Shown here in pieces: positions 1 through 8,312 of a DNA stretch of 44,575 bases (position 1 is the stretch's first letter; every line of letters starts with the position of its first letter). This DNA comes from Chloroflexota bacterium (lineage in GTDB: Bacteria; Chloroflexota; Anaerolineae; VGOG01). The DNA lies in the NCBI GenBank assembly GCA_016875995.1, contig VGOG01000007.1, forward strand, positions 1-44,575, in the 5' to 3' direction. Made by a program: the position numbers and the translations under genes. The notes beneath the pieces are model-generated. The model was not told the origin of the DNA. It saw only the letters and a list, made by a program, of their open reading frames with translations, and did no database searches.

Positions 1-1735
1 CGCTCAATATCTCCCGCCTCGTTCGCTCGATGTCGGCCCACTCCTGACGCAGCTCTCTCTCCAGATCCTCCGCCCGACGCCGGGTGGCCTCTGCTGCCTC
101 TTGAGAGGCCAGGGTCTCCTGGTGAGCTTGCTTGATCTCGGCCAGTAAACTCTCTGTCTCCAGGCTCTCAGGCGAGATCATGCTCTCCGCTTCGCTCACG
201 ATCTGCGGCGAGAGGCCCAGGCGGTGGGCGATGGCGAAGGCGTTGCTACGGCCCGGCAAGCCGATGCTCAGCTCGTAGGTGGGGGACAGGGTCTCCAGGT
301 CGAACTCCACGCAGGCGTTTTCCACCCCCGGCGTGGTGTGGGCGTAGACCTTCAACTCCGGGTAATGGGTGGAGATGAAAGCCGTGATCCTCCGTCGTAG
401 TAAGTGAGAGAGCAAGGCCCTGGCTATGGCCGAGCCCTCGGCGGGGTCGGTGCCCGCTCCCAGGTCGTCCAGCAGAACGAGGGAATGTTCGTCGGCCTGG
501 CCCAGGATGCTAATCACGTTGGTTATGTGGGCGGAGAAGGTGGACAGGCTCTGCTCGATGGACTGCTCGTCGCCGATGTCGGCATAGATGTTGCTGAAAA
601 CGGACAGGATGGAGCCCTCATCAGCGGGGATAGCCAGGCCACACTGGGCCATCAAGGACAGGAGACCAACCGTCTTAAGGGAAACGGTTTTGCCGCCGGT
701 GTTAGGGCCGGTGATGACCACGATGAAATACTCATCGTCCAGGTGGACATCAATGGGCACCACCTTGGCTGGATCAATCAGCGGGTGGCGAGCTTTGATC
801 AGTTGGATGCTGGATCCGGGGTGCAAACGGTCGCCCATTTTTCTGAAGGTCACCAACTGGGGCTCTACTCCCTCGATCTCCTCCGCGTACCTGGCCTTGG
901 CGAAGGCCAGGTCGAGCTCGGCCAGGGCTTCGACGGTGCGCCTGATGTACTCGCCTTCCTCGGCCACCAGGTTGGAGAGCCCGGCCAGGATGCGCTGTAC
1001 CTCCCGCTCCTCCTCGAGTTGCAGCTCTCGTAAGCTGTTGTTGAGCTCGACGGTGGAGAGGGGCTCGATGAACAGGGTGGCCCCGCTGGCCGATTGGTCG
1101 TGGACGATGCCGGGGATACGGCCCTTGAAATCGGCTTTGAGAGGGATGACGTAGCGCCCGCTCCGCTGGGTGACGAAAGACTCCTGGAGAAAGGCAGCAT
1201 TGGAGGCAGAGGACACAATCCTTTCCAACCTGGCCATAAGCCGCTGGTGGGCTTCCCTCAGCTCACGGCGGATGCGGGCCAGGTTCTGACTGGCCCCATC
1301 CACCACCTCGGCCCGGTCGTTGATGCAACGAGCGATCTCGGCGACGACGCCAGGGCACTCCTCGATCCTTTCGGCAGTGCTGGCCAAGAGGGGGAACTGA
1401 TTCCGCAGGCGGGTGATGGCCCGGCGCAGCGTTCGCCCGCTGACCAGGGTGCTGTGGACGTCCAGGAGCTCGCTGGGCATCAGAACAGCGCCGTGCTCCG
1501 CCCTGTCCACCAGAGGGCGCACGTCCCGTGCCCCGCCCAGGGAGACATCAGCTTTGACATCAAGGAGGGCTCTGGCCTCACTGGTTTCTCCCTGTCGCCT
1601 GGTCACCTCGTCGAAATCAGAGGAGGGCTGCAGGCTCAAGGCCAGCTCTCGGCCAGCGGAGAAGGAAGTGTGCTCCGCCAGGCGTTCCCATATCTTGGGT
1701 AATTCGAGGATTTGTTGGTATTTGGGATTCATCAT
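1..1735 (-). CDS. mutS2: Endonuclease MutS2, C-terminal part cut off by window edge
   Basis: The first 578 residues of a MutS-family ATPase of the MutS2 type, which acts on recombination intermediates or branched DNA and on collided ribosomes in some bacteria. Seen directly: a long open frame beginning with tandem ATG codons at 1735/1732 after an AAGGA-like site, a coiled core and clamp region, Walker A GPNTGGKT near residue 340, and Walker B LVLLDDLGAGTDP near 420, followed by the STHYPELK motif. There is no N-terminal mismatch-recognition domain, as expected for MutS2 rather than MutS. The Smr nuclease domain would lie beyond base 1. The second ATG has the better spacing to the ribosome site. 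The YhaM-like gene lies upstream on the same strand, separated by a repeat-filled gap. Confidence 0.93.
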   Translation of the reverse strand, partial: MMNPKYQQILELPKIWERLAEHTSFSAGRELALSLQPSSDFDEVTRRQGETSEARALLDVKADVSLGGARDVRPLVDRAEHGAVLMPSELLDVHSTLVSGRTLRRAITRLRNQFPLLASTAERIEECPGVVAEIARCINDRAEVVDGASQNLARIRRELREAHQRLMARLERIVSSASNAAFLQESFVTQRSGRYVIPLKADFKGRIPGIVHDQSASGATLFIEPLSTVELNNSLRELQLEEEREVQRILAGLSNLVAEEGEYIRRTVEALAELDLAFAKARYAEEIEGVEPQLVTFRKMGDRLHPGSSIQLIKARHPLIDPAKVVPIDVHLDDEYFIVVITGPNTGGKTVSLKTVGLLSLMAQCGLAIPADEGSILSVFSNIYADIGDEQSIEQSLSTFSAHITNVISILGQADEHSLVLLDDLGAGTDPAEGSAIARALLSHLLRRRITAFISTHYPELKVYAHTTPGVENACVEFDLETLSPTYELSIGLPGRSNAFAIAHRLGLSPQIVSEAESMISPESLETESLLAEIKQAHQETLASQEAAEATRRRAEDLERELRQEWADIERTRREILS

Positions 1736-1751
1736 TTTCCTTAGCTGCAAT

Positions 1752-1936
1752 CAGGTGCAGCGGCTGCCCGACGCTAAAGTCGTCGGGCTGAAAGAACAAA
1801 GCCCTGTGGGCTGGAATTTAGCCCCCGAAGGAGGCCTTGCTCTCTCAGCCCAGTGCTTCAGCGCTGGGCGCTGGTCGTCGAGGAACCTCCCCTGCTCCTC
1901 TGCTCCCCTGCTCCCCTGCTCCGCTGCTCCTCTGCT
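1752..1936. repeat. Repeat-filled gap with 8-bp tandem repeat (CTGCTCCC)
   Basis: The gap between the YhaM-like gene and mutS2 holds no gene. It contains an imperfect palindrome around 1847-1868 (AGCCCAGTGCT facing AGCGCTGGGC) and, at 1887-1936, about six copies of an 8-base unit close to CTGCTCCC. The tandem repeat runs up to the stop codon of the minus-strand gene ending at 1936. Confidence 0.75.
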
Positions 1937-2928
1937 CACTCCAAAGGCCCAGCCTCTTCTACCGCTAACTCTTCCTCCCGACCGGCGTAGAGATACCTTC
2001 CCAGCAGGGTGTCGTACTCGGTCCAGGGCCTGGTTTTATCCCGTCGAGCGGCGATGATCTGGGCGAAACGGTTCACCTGGGCGTCCAGGTTCTCGACGTA
2101 GTGGAGGGCACAGGCCTCCAGGGTCTTGGGCCGGCGGGGCGAGCCCCACTCGTAGCGGCCATGGTGGCTGACCACCAGGTGGCGCAGGCGCAAGGCTAGC
2201 TCCGGCGGGAAGTCGGGGATTTCGGCGAGACGCTCGGCTATCATTCGGTCGCTGAGCACCACGTGGCCCAGGAGGCGGCCTTCGTCGCTGTAATCAATGT
2301 CGCGCTGGTAGGTGAACTCTTTAGTCTTGCCCACGTCGTGCAGGAGGGCCCCTGTGATCAGTAAATCACGGTGGATCTGGGGATAGAGGGTCAGCACCGT
2401 CTGGCAGAGGGCAATGACCTCGACGGTATGCTCCAGCAGGCCGCCCAGGTAAGCGTGGTGGATGCGGCGGGCCGCCGGCGCCCGGGAGAAAGCGGCCACG
2501 AACTCTTCGTCGGCGAAGAACTTGTCCAGCAGGGTGCGCAGATAGGGGTTTTCGACCGAGGCGATGGTCTCGCGGACTATGGTCAGCATCTCTGCGATAT
2601 CCCGCTCGGTGTGGGGCAAGAAGTCCTCCAATTCGTACTCGTCCTCTGTAGCCGGGCGCAGTTTGTCCACGATGACCTGCAGCCGGCCAAGATACTCCTC
2701 CACCTCGCTCAGCACCTTGACCACGTCGCCCTCCTGGAAAGTCTCGGCCAGCCCCGGCGCCCTCTCCCAGACGCGGGCCAGCACCTGGCCCGTCTTGTCA
2801 CTCAAGGCCAGGGTCAAAAACTGTCCCTTCGTTCGGTCGCGGAAATACTCCAACTGCTTGTGCTTCACCAGGAAGAAACTCAGCACCTTGTCGCCTTCTT
2901 TGAGATTGCTGACAAATTGCTCTTTCAT
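1936..2928 (-). CDS. YhaM-like OB-fold/HD-domain 3'-5' exoribonuclease or phosphohydrolase
   Basis: A 330-residue protein built like B. subtilis YhaM: an N-terminal OB-fold (about 1-95) followed by a metal-dependent HD domain. Visible HD residues are H167 (LLEHTVE), H197-D198 (ALLHDVGKT), H222 (GHVVLS) and H255-H256 (SHHG), with D282 in the terminal helix. YhaM family enzymes trim RNA or DNA 3' ends with Mn2+. The start at 2928 has a strong GGAGGAG site. The stop lies in a tandem repeat, so the last few residues (EEAGPLE) may be repeat-derived. It is probably co-transcribed with mutS2 from the promoter at 3042-3070. The exact substrate is inferred from the family. Confidence 0.85.
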   Translation of the reverse strand: MKEQFVSNLKEGDKVLSFFLVKHKQLEYFRDRTKGQFLTLALSDKTGQVLARVWERAPGLAETFQEGDVVKVLSEVEEYLGRLQVIVDKLRPATEDEYELEDFLPHTERDIAEMLTIVRETIASVENPYLRTLLDKFFADEEFVAAFSRAPAARRIHHAYLGGLLEHTVEVIALCQTVLTLYPQIHRDLLITGALLHDVGKTKEFTYQRDIDYSDEGRLLGHVVLSDRMIAERLAEIPDFPPELALRLRHLVVSHHGRYEWGSPRRPKTLEACALHYVENLDAQVNRFAQIIAARRDKTRPWTEYDTLLGRYLYAGREEELAVEEAGPLE

Positions 2929-3041
2929 AATTCTCCTCCCACCTTTGTCTTCACGTTTTACGTTTCACGTTTTACGCCATCCAGTCAGCGTATGTGCACG
3001 AGTCGCCTTTTCACGCTTTTCATGTGCGCTGAGCATACCAA

Positions 3042-3070
3042 AGTGTAACACAATTTCCCTTATCTGACAA
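3042..3070 (-). promoter_or_regulatory. Promoter for the YhaM-like gene and mutS2
   Basis: On the minus strand TTGTCA (3065-3070) is followed 17 bases later by TACACT (3042-3047). The leader of over 100 bases then carries a short repeat of the ACGTGAAACG type at about 2950-2982. The motif match is good, but the transcription start is inferred. Confidence 0.5.
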
Positions 3071-3079
3071 GGCCGGTTT

Positions 3080-3108
3080 TTGCCGATTTGACTTCTATCT
3101 GGTATAAT
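3080..3108 (+). promoter_or_regulatory. Promoter of LysM lipoprotein gene (extended -10)
   Basis: TTGCCG at 3080-3085, 17 bases, then TATAAT at 3103-3108, preceded by TGG (extended -10). It lies about 40 bases upstream of the ATG at 3147. A TTG codon that would extend the reading frame starts inside this -10 box, which argues against using it as the start. Confidence 0.65.
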
Positions 3109-3146
3109 TGAGGGCATCTCAAATCCCCTGTGTTGGAGTAGCGAAC

Positions 3147-4103
3147 ATGAGAGCCTTCTTCATTTTCCTATTCGTAATTGCGTTGTTGCTGTGTGGCTGC
3201 GGCCAGGTGATCACGGTGCCCACTCCTACGCCACTGTCCACGTTCGCTGTGGAGTTGCCTACGGTGACCCCCAGGGCCACCTCAACGCCAGCGCCGTCCA
3301 CTCCCGCCCCGTCCTCCACTCCGACAACCACCCCCGCCCCGGTGATCTACATAGTGCAAAAAGGCGATACCTTGATTGACATCGCCAGGCAGTTCGGGAT
3401 CAGTGTCGAGGCTCTCCAGGAGGCCAACGCTATTCTTGACCCCCAACTCCTGCAAATAGGACAGGAACTGATCATCCCCCGCGAGGATCACAATCCCGAG
3501 GGACCCGCAACCTCCACGCCCACTCCGCTGTCCTTCGTGGTCACGGGCCTGGGCTTCTACGAGACCCCTGCCGGCAGCCTCTGGTGTCTGGGGGAGGTGG
3601 AAAACACCTCGGGCCGAGACCTCGAACGGGTTCAGGTACAGGTCTCGCTCTACGACGAAGAGGACAGGATGCTGGTTGCGGAATCGGCCTTCGTCGCTCT
3701 GGGGATCGTTCCTCAAGGAGGCAAGGTTCCCTTCGCCGTCCTCTTTGCCAACCCGCCAGTGAGCTTTGCCAAATATCAGGCCATCGCCCTGAGCGGAGAC
3801 CCTGTGACCTATCTGGGGAATCACTATTTGGATCTAACCATTACCGAACAAGAAGGCGAATCGGAGGGGCACTATTTCACCGTGGAAGGCTGGATCCAAA
3901 ACACCGGCCAGGCCGACGCCGAGACGGTTACAGTTTTGGTCACGGCCTACGATGCCCTCGGCCGGGTGACTGGCTTCCGTCAGGCCAATCTGGAGGACGC
4001 CCTGGCAGCAGGAGAGTCTGCTCCCTTCCAGGTGAATCTATTGCCCTTCGGAGGCACGGCCGTAACCTACGCTGTGCAGGTGCAAGGAACGCGGCTCGAG
4101 TAG
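3147..4103 (+). CDS. LysM-domain lipoprotein with FxLYD-like domains
   Basis: A 318-residue exported protein. Residues 1-18 are a signal peptide with a likely lipobox ending at C18, and about 23-66 is a Pro/Thr/Ser linker. One LysM domain occupies about 67-112 (VQKGDTLIDIARQFGIS, IGQELIIP), and two immunoglobulin-like modules of the FxLYD type follow. LysM binds peptidoglycan, so a wall-associated surface role is inferred. No enzymatic domain is visible. I chose ATG 3147 because it has a GGAG site at good spacing and starts the signal peptide cleanly; an upstream TTG overlaps the promoter. It stands alone with its own promoter and terminator. Confidence 0.8.
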   Translation: MRAFFIFLFVIALLLCGCGQVITVPTPTPLSTFAVELPTVTPRATSTPAPSTPAPSSTPTTTPAPVIYIVQKGDTLIDIARQFGISVEALQEANAILDPQLLQIGQELIIPREDHNPEGPATSTPTPLSFVVTGLGFYETPAGSLWCLGEVENTSGRDLERVQVQVSLYDEEDRMLVAESAFVALGIVPQGGKVPFAVLFANPPVSFAKYQAIALSGDPVTYLGNHYLDLTITEQEGESEGHYFTVEGWIQNTGQADAETVTVLVTAYDALGRVTGFRQANLEDALAAGESAPFQVNLLPFGGTAVTYAVQVQGTRLE

Positions 4104-4158
4104 AGAAAAGTGGGAGACCTGTACTGCAGACCTCACAACTAAACTGGCTGCCAAATCG

Positions 4159-4197
4159 AAAAGGGTACTGTGTGATGCAGTGCCCTTTTATTCTTTA
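4159..4197 (+). terminator. Intrinsic terminator after LysM lipoprotein gene
   Basis: Arms AAAAGGGTACTG (4159-4170) and CAGTGCCCTTTT (4178-4189) pair with one mismatch, then T-rich ATTCTTT follows. It lies 55 bases after the stop codon. Confidence 0.7.
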
Positions 4198-4216
4198 TTG
4201 GATGGTGTAAATTGCC

Positions 4217-4280
4217 GTCCAATTGGCCCTTGACAGTGGTTAGAATTCCTGTTATAATGGTATTGGAATAGTCCAATTAT
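4217..4280 (+). promoter_or_regulatory. Consensus promoter with operator-like TCCAAT repeats for the MocR gene
   Basis: A perfect TTGACA (4230-4235), 17 bases, TATAAT (4253-4258). It is flanked upstream by TCCAATTGG (4218-4226) and just downstream by the inverted repeat ATTGGA-ATAG-TCCAAT (4262-4277). Such repeats around a strong promoter look like an autoregulatory operator of the MocR protein that follows. The binding is inferred. Confidence 0.7.
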
Positions 4281-4300
4281 GGGTTGTAGTTGAGGTGTCT

Positions 4301-5830
4301 ATGATGTTGCGCCTGGAGCGGGATAGCCGTACGCCCCTTTACCTTCAGATTCGAAACCAGTTGCGGGAGATGATTTTGGATGGCACCCTGAGCGAGGGCA
4401 GCCGCTTGCCGCCGGAACGAAAGATGGCCGCTGCCCTGGGGGTGAACCGTACCACCGTGGTTAACGCCTACCGCGAGCTGGCCGCCGACGGCCTGGTGGA
4501 GGGACACGTGGGGCGAGGCACTACCATCTGTCGTCCGCCGCTATCTTCATCCCCCCAATCCCCCACCTATCTACCGCCCCATCCTCTGGTGTGGAGTGAG
4601 TACTTTGTGCCCCGCACCGAAGGCAGCCGAGACCCGCTGTTGCGTGACCTGATGGCCCTCTTGACTCGCTCCGACGTCATCTCTTTCGCCGCTGGCATCC
4701 CCGCCCCGGAGCTTTATCCCCTGGACGATTTTCAGCAGGCCATGACCCATGTTCTGAACGCGGCCGGCCAGACCTTTCTCCAACCCTGTCCCGTCGAGGG
4801 CTATTATCCCCTGCGCCAGACCATTGCCCGACGCATGGCCCGCCGCGGAGCCACCGTCCGAGCGGAAAACATCCTCATCGTCACCGGCTCCCAGCAGGGC
4901 CTGGACCTGATCGCCCGCGCCTTCCTAAGGACGGGCGATGAGGTGGTGGTAGAAGCGCCCACTTATCTGGGAGCCCTGCACATCTTCGGCGCGGTGGGCG
5001 CCAGCCTGTTGGGTATGCCGCTGGATGAAGAAGGGATGCGAATGGATGTCCTGGAAAATGCCCTCGTTCGTTATCGGCCCAAACTGATCTACACCCTGCC
5101 CACTTTTCAGAATCCCTCAGGGTGCACCATGGCCCCCAGGCGACGCCTGCAGTTGCTGGAATTGGCCCACCGCCACCGGGTGCCCATCGTCGAAGATGAT
5201 CCCTACGGTGAACTCTATTACACCGATCAGGATCCTTCCCCCTTGTTGGCTTTGGATCAGGACGGATATGTCATCTACCTGAGTACCTTTTCCAAGATCC
5301 TCTTCCCAGGCCTGCGGCTGGGGTGGGTGGCCGCACCCCGCCCGGTGATCGAACGGCTGAGCCAGATCAAGCAATTGGCCGATTTGCATTGCAGCACCCT
5401 GATCCAGGGAGCCGTCCACGAGTTCTGCCAGCAAGGGGCGTTGGACAGGCACCTGGAGCGGGTGCGGGACCTCTATCGCCAGCGGCGGGATGCCATGCTG
5501 GCTGCCCTGGCCGAGGTCGCCCCGGCCGGCCTGGAGTGGGACGAGCCCCAGGGTGGCTTCAACCTGTGGTGTCGGCTTCCGGCTGGCATAAAAGCCCGCC
5601 AGTTGATGGCCGAAGCCGCTCGCCAAAGGGTAGCCCTGGTTCCAGGGGAGGTCTTTTATCCTGACGGCGGCGGACAGGAAGAGATGCGCTTGAACTTTAG
5701 TTATCCCCCCATCGCTCAGATACCAGAAGGGGTACAACGGCTGGGGGTGGCTCTCACCGCCCTGCTGAAGAAGCGAAAATGGGTAGAAGAGCAGCACGAC
5801 GTGGAATTTGCGGCCCAGCCGATTGTGTAG
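4301..5830 (+). CDS. MocR/PdxR-type transcriptional regulator (GntR HTH plus aminotransferase fold)
   Basis: A 509-residue chimeric regulator. Residues 1-75 form a GntR winged helix (TPLYLQIRNQLREMI, LGVNRTTVVNAYREL). The rest is a fold-type I aminotransferase domain with the PLP-binding lysine visible at K332 in STFSKILFPGLRLGWV and the VEDDPYGELYY strand before it. Members of this family sense pyridoxal phosphate or amino-containing ligands (PdxR, GabR). I chose ATG 4301 with GAGG just upstream; a GTG at 4295 overlaps that site. The next gene downstream on the same strand is an ECF vitamin transporter, so control of B6 uptake is a reasonable inference. A genuine aminotransferase is less likely given the HTH. 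Confidence 0.85.
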   Translation: MMLRLERDSRTPLYLQIRNQLREMILDGTLSEGSRLPPERKMAAALGVNRTTVVNAYRELAADGLVEGHVGRGTTICRPPLSSSPQSPTYLPPHPLVWSEYFVPRTEGSRDPLLRDLMALLTRSDVISFAAGIPAPELYPLDDFQQAMTHVLNAAGQTFLQPCPVEGYYPLRQTIARRMARRGATVRAENILIVTGSQQGLDLIARAFLRTGDEVVVEAPTYLGALHIFGAVGASLLGMPLDEEGMRMDVLENALVRYRPKLIYTLPTFQNPSGCTMAPRRRLQLLELAHRHRVPIVEDDPYGELYYTDQDPSPLLALDQDGYVIYLSTFSKILFPGLRLGWVAAPRPVIERLSQIKQLADLHCSTLIQGAVHEFCQQGALDRHLERVRDLYRQRRDAMLAALAEVAPAGLEWDEPQGGFNLWCRLPAGIKARQLMAEAARQRVALVPGEVFYPDGGGQEEMRLNFSYPPIAQIPEGVQRLGVALTALLKKRKWVEEQHDVEFAAQPIV

Positions 5831-5845
5831 GCCTTGTAGGGAAGA

Positions 5846-5919
5846 TGGGGGTTCGTAGTTGCCACTTCAGTGGCTTTTACCCCGCCACTAACGACTGAAG
5901 TCGTCACTACGAGCCCCCA
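5846..5919. repeat. Imperfect palindromic repeat (REP/MITE-like) upstream of ECF S component
   Basis: Two 26-base arms (5846-5871 and 5894-5919) are inverted copies with about four mismatches. The arms contain TCGTAGT and ACTTCAGT cores and GGGGG/CCCCC ends. It lies between the MocR stop and the ribosome site of the S component, so it will be transcribed if the two genes share a message. Confidence 0.85.
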
Positions 5920-5950
5920 ATGTCAGTTAAAGAGCAAAAAGGAGGTTCAC

Positions 5951-6475
5951 ATGACTGAGAGAGGAATTGACGTCAGGACGATAGCCATCACCGGCATTAT
6001 GATTGCCATAGTCTGTGTCTTGACTATGTGGGGAAGGATTCTATACATCCCACCCACCCAGGGTTACATTCACCTGGGCGACGCAGCAGCTAACTTCGCC
6101 GCCCTGGCCTTTGGCCCCTGGGTCGGCATGGTAGCCGCTGGCGTAGGGATGGCCATAGCCGATGCCGTAGGTTTCCCACTCTATATCCTACCAACTCTCA
6201 TCATCCACGGCTTGCAAGGGCTGGTCGTGGGCTACCTCGGCTGGCGCAAATCGTGGCCGATCATGGTCGTAGCGGCTGTCATCGGCCAGCTCATCGTGGC
6301 AGGCGGCTACTTCGTAGTCCAGACTATCCTGATGGGGGTAGGAGCCGCCCTCTTCGAATTGCCGTGGAACGGGCTACAAGGGTTATTTGGTATTATCGGA
6401 GGCGTGCCCTTGTTCATCCTGGTGCGTAGAGCCTATCCCCCCATCACTCGGATGGGCTCTTGGAGGGAACGATAA
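5951..6475 (+). CDS. ECF transporter S component, probably vitamin B6 or pyrimidine precursor
   Basis: A 174-residue membrane protein with about five or six hydrophobic segments. The diagnostic stretch is YIHLGDAAANFAALAFG followed by GMAIADAVGFP and TLIIHGLQGLVVG, typical of substrate-binding S components related to HmpT/PdxU. ATG 5951 follows a strong AAAAAGGAGG site; the open frame upstream begins inside a palindromic repeat and is not coding. The ATPase and T component follow directly, so this is a dedicated (group I) ECF system. The ligand is not readable from the sequence. The MocR neighbour favours pyridoxine, while the family relation to HmpT leaves hydroxymethylpyrimidine open. Confidence 0.82.
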   Translation: MTERGIDVRTIAITGIMIAIVCVLTMWGRILYIPPTQGYIHLGDAAANFAALAFGPWVGMVAAGVGMAIADAVGFPLYILPTLIIHGLQGLVVGYLGWRKSWPIMVVAAVIGQLIVAGGYFVVQTILMGVGAALFELPWNGLQGLFGIIGGVPLFILVRRAYPPITRMGSWRER

Positions 6476-8295
6476 TCCAATATTCAAAACCCAAAATCCA
6501 AAGTTCAAAGGATGGTATAATCATCGTGGATGATCTCCACTACGCCTATCCCCCCTTGACGCCGGGCGGAGAACCGGTTCCGGTGCTCAAGGGGGTTGAT
6601 TTGCGGGTGCGGAAGGGGGAGTTCCTGGCCCTCATGGGTCCCACCGGGGCAGGCAAGACCACCCTCTGCCTGACCCTCAACGGCATTCTACCCCACCTCA
6701 TGGGAGGTACCTTCCAGGGGAAGGTCGTCGTGGCCGGGATGGACACCAGAGAACACGGCCCCGGCCAGATGAGCCACAAATTAGGGATCGTGTTCCAGGA
6801 CCCGGAGAGCCAGCTCTTCAACATGACCGTGGAGGACGAGGTAGCCTTCGGCCTGGAAAGCCTGGGGCTGTCGTCAGCGGAGATGGAAGAGCGCATCGCC
6901 TGGGCTCTGGAGGTGGTCAGGCTGTCGGGGCTAGGCAAACGCCATCCGCTTCAACTCTCGGGCGGCCAGAAGAAACGGCTGGCCATCGCCACCGTGCTGG
7001 CCATGCGCCCCCAGGTGCTGGTGTTGGACGAGCCGGTCACTGGCCTTGACCCCCTGGGCCGACACGAGGTGCTCTCGGTGGTGGAGCAGTTGAAACGAGA
7101 AAGCGAAACCACCATCGTCATGGTGGAGCAGGATGCCGAGGCGGTGATGGCCTGGGCCGACCGGGTGGCGATCATGGAGGGAGGGCGCTTAGTAGTCGAG
7201 GGATCGCCTCGCCAGGTGTTCTCTCAGGTAGAAGCACTCCACAATTGGGGCCTGGCCGTCCCCCAAATGAGCGAGCTGGCCCACCTCTTCAACCAGCGAC
7301 AGAGAGCATCCTTTCACTTCATCACCGAGGACGAAGCTTGCTCTGCCCTGGCCAGCAAGTTGCAGCCCGGAATCGAAAATCGAAAATCAAAAATCGCAAA
7401 TCCGGGGCCTTCCGCCCCTTCACCCGTCATTCAGGTCGAGGACCTATGTTACCACTACAACGACGGCCCCTTGGCCTTGGCGGGTGTCAATCTAAGCATC
7501 GAAGCCGGCGACTTCCTGGCCATTGTCGGCCAGAACGGCTCCGGCAAGACCACTTTGGCCAAGCACTTCAACGGCCTGCTGCGCCCCACCCGTGGCCGCG
7601 TCCTCGTCCTGGGACAAGACACCGCCGGTCAGAGGGTGGGGCAGTTGGCGCGGAAAGTCGGCTATCTCTTTCAGAACCCCGACCATCAGATTTTTGCCCC
7701 CACCGTCTGGGAGGAGGTAGCCTTTGGCCCGCGCAATCTGGGTTTCTCGGACGAGGAGGTTGCGGCTCGCACATCCGAGGCCCTGGCTCTGTTTGGGCTC
7801 GCAGATCAGGCCGATACCCCGCCCGCCGTCCTCGGATATGGCCTCAGGCGGCAAGTGACCGTGGCGGCGGTGTGGGCCATGCGTCCCCAGATCCTGGTGT
7901 TGGACGAACCGACGGCGGGCCTGGACTGGCGAAGCACCTGCACCCTGATGGAAGAAATAACCAACCTCAACCGCCAGGGCCACACCATCATCCTGATCAC
8001 CCACGACATGAAGCTGGTGGCCGAGTTCGCCCGCCAGGTTCTGGTGCTGGACGAGGGGCAGATTTTGGCCTGCGGGCCTACCAGACAGGTGTTTCAGCAA
8101 GAGGCGCTCCTGCGACAGGCTTTCCTGGCCCCACCTCCCATCACCGCCCTGGCTCGACGGATGCGGCACTACGGGTTAAGAGGTGACAGTTTGACAATAG
8201 AAGAGTTCTACGAAGATTACACGGCATTGCGGCGTGACAAGGAGCAAGGTGATAGAGCCTCTGCGACTTTGCGCCCTTGCGACCTTGCTCCTTGA
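6460..8295 (+). CDS. ECF transporter energizing module, two fused ATPase domains
   Basis: About 611 residues with two ABC ATPase domains in one chain (EcfA1-EcfA2 or YkoD type). Domain 1 has Walker A GPTGAGKTT (60-68), signature LSGGQKKR and Walker B VLVLDEPVTGLDP. Domain 2 has Walker A GQNGSGKTT and Walker B ILVLDEPTAGLD, but its signature reads LGYGLRRQV, so the LSGGQ motif is degenerate. The linker near residues 304-320 is encoded by an A-rich simple repeat (IENRKSKI), and the C terminus by a 13-bp inverted repeat. The start is uncertain: TTG 6460 overlaps the S gene, a GGAGGG site at 6462 points to non-standard ATA/ATC codons, and GTG 6526 would trim the first strand. A short A/C-rich repeat (6474-6510) seems to have disturbed the junction. 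Confidence 0.88.
   Translation: MEGTIIQYSKPKIQSSKDGIIIVDDLHYAYPPLTPGGEPVPVLKGVDLRVRKGEFLALMGPTGAGKTTLCLTLNGILPHLMGGTFQGKVVVAGMDTREHGPGQMSHKLGIVFQDPESQLFNMTVEDEVAFGLESLGLSSAEMEERIAWALEVVRLSGLGKRHPLQLSGGQKKRLAIATVLAMRPQVLVLDEPVTGLDPLGRHEVLSVVEQLKRESETTIVMVEQDAEAVMAWADRVAIMEGGRLVVEGSPRQVFSQVEALHNWGLAVPQMSELAHLFNQRQRASFHFITEDEACSALASKLQPGIENRKSKIANPGPSAPSPVIQVEDLCYHYNDGPLALAGVNLSIEAGDFLAIVGQNGSGKTTLAKHFNGLLRPTRGRVLVLGQDTAGQRVGQLARKVGYLFQNPDHQIFAPTVWEEVAFGPRNLGFSDEEVAARTSEALALFGLADQADTPPAVLGYGLRRQVTVAAVWAMRPQILVLDEPTAGLDWRSTCTLMEEITNLNRQGHTIILITHDMKLVAEFARQVLVLDEGQILACGPTRQVFQQEALLRQAFLAPPPITALARRMRHYGLRGDSLTIEEFYEDYTALRRDKEQGDRASATLRPCDLAP
7371..7412 (+). repeat. A-rich simple repeat inside ECF ATPase linker
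   Basis: Overlapping copies of a unit close to AATCGAAA and AATCAAAA encode the interdomain linker in frame. A related A/C-rich repeat (CAAAATCCAAA type) occurs at 6474-6510, at the start of the same gene. Confidence 0.65.
8238..8294. repeat. 13-bp perfect inverted repeat forming the ECF ATPase C terminus
   Basis: CAAGGAGCAAGGT (8238-8250) is repeated in inverse at 8282-8294. The right arm contains the stop codon TGA at its edge (8293-8295). There is no T-run, so it is not an ordinary terminator. Confidence 0.85.
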
Positions 8296-8312
8296 AGCGG
8301 GAGAGAACGAAC

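Noticed and set aside
404-1702. Plus-strand open frames across the mutS2 region
   Set aside because: They are antisense to an intact MutS2 frame whose motifs are unambiguous; no ribosome sites or family motifs in the plus-strand translations.
5846-5919. Riboswitch controlling the MocR-linked ECF system
   Set aside because: The sequence is a simple near-palindrome of a dispersed-repeat kind and lacks conserved motifs of known vitamin aptamers.
6478-6526. Extra small gene between ECF S and A components
   Set aside because: Only an A/C-rich simple repeat with no ribosome site or start; best treated as a disturbed gene junction.
8238-8294. Intrinsic terminator between ECF ATPase and T component
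   Set aside because: Perfect stem but a long loop and no T-run; lies mostly inside the coding region of a transporter operon.
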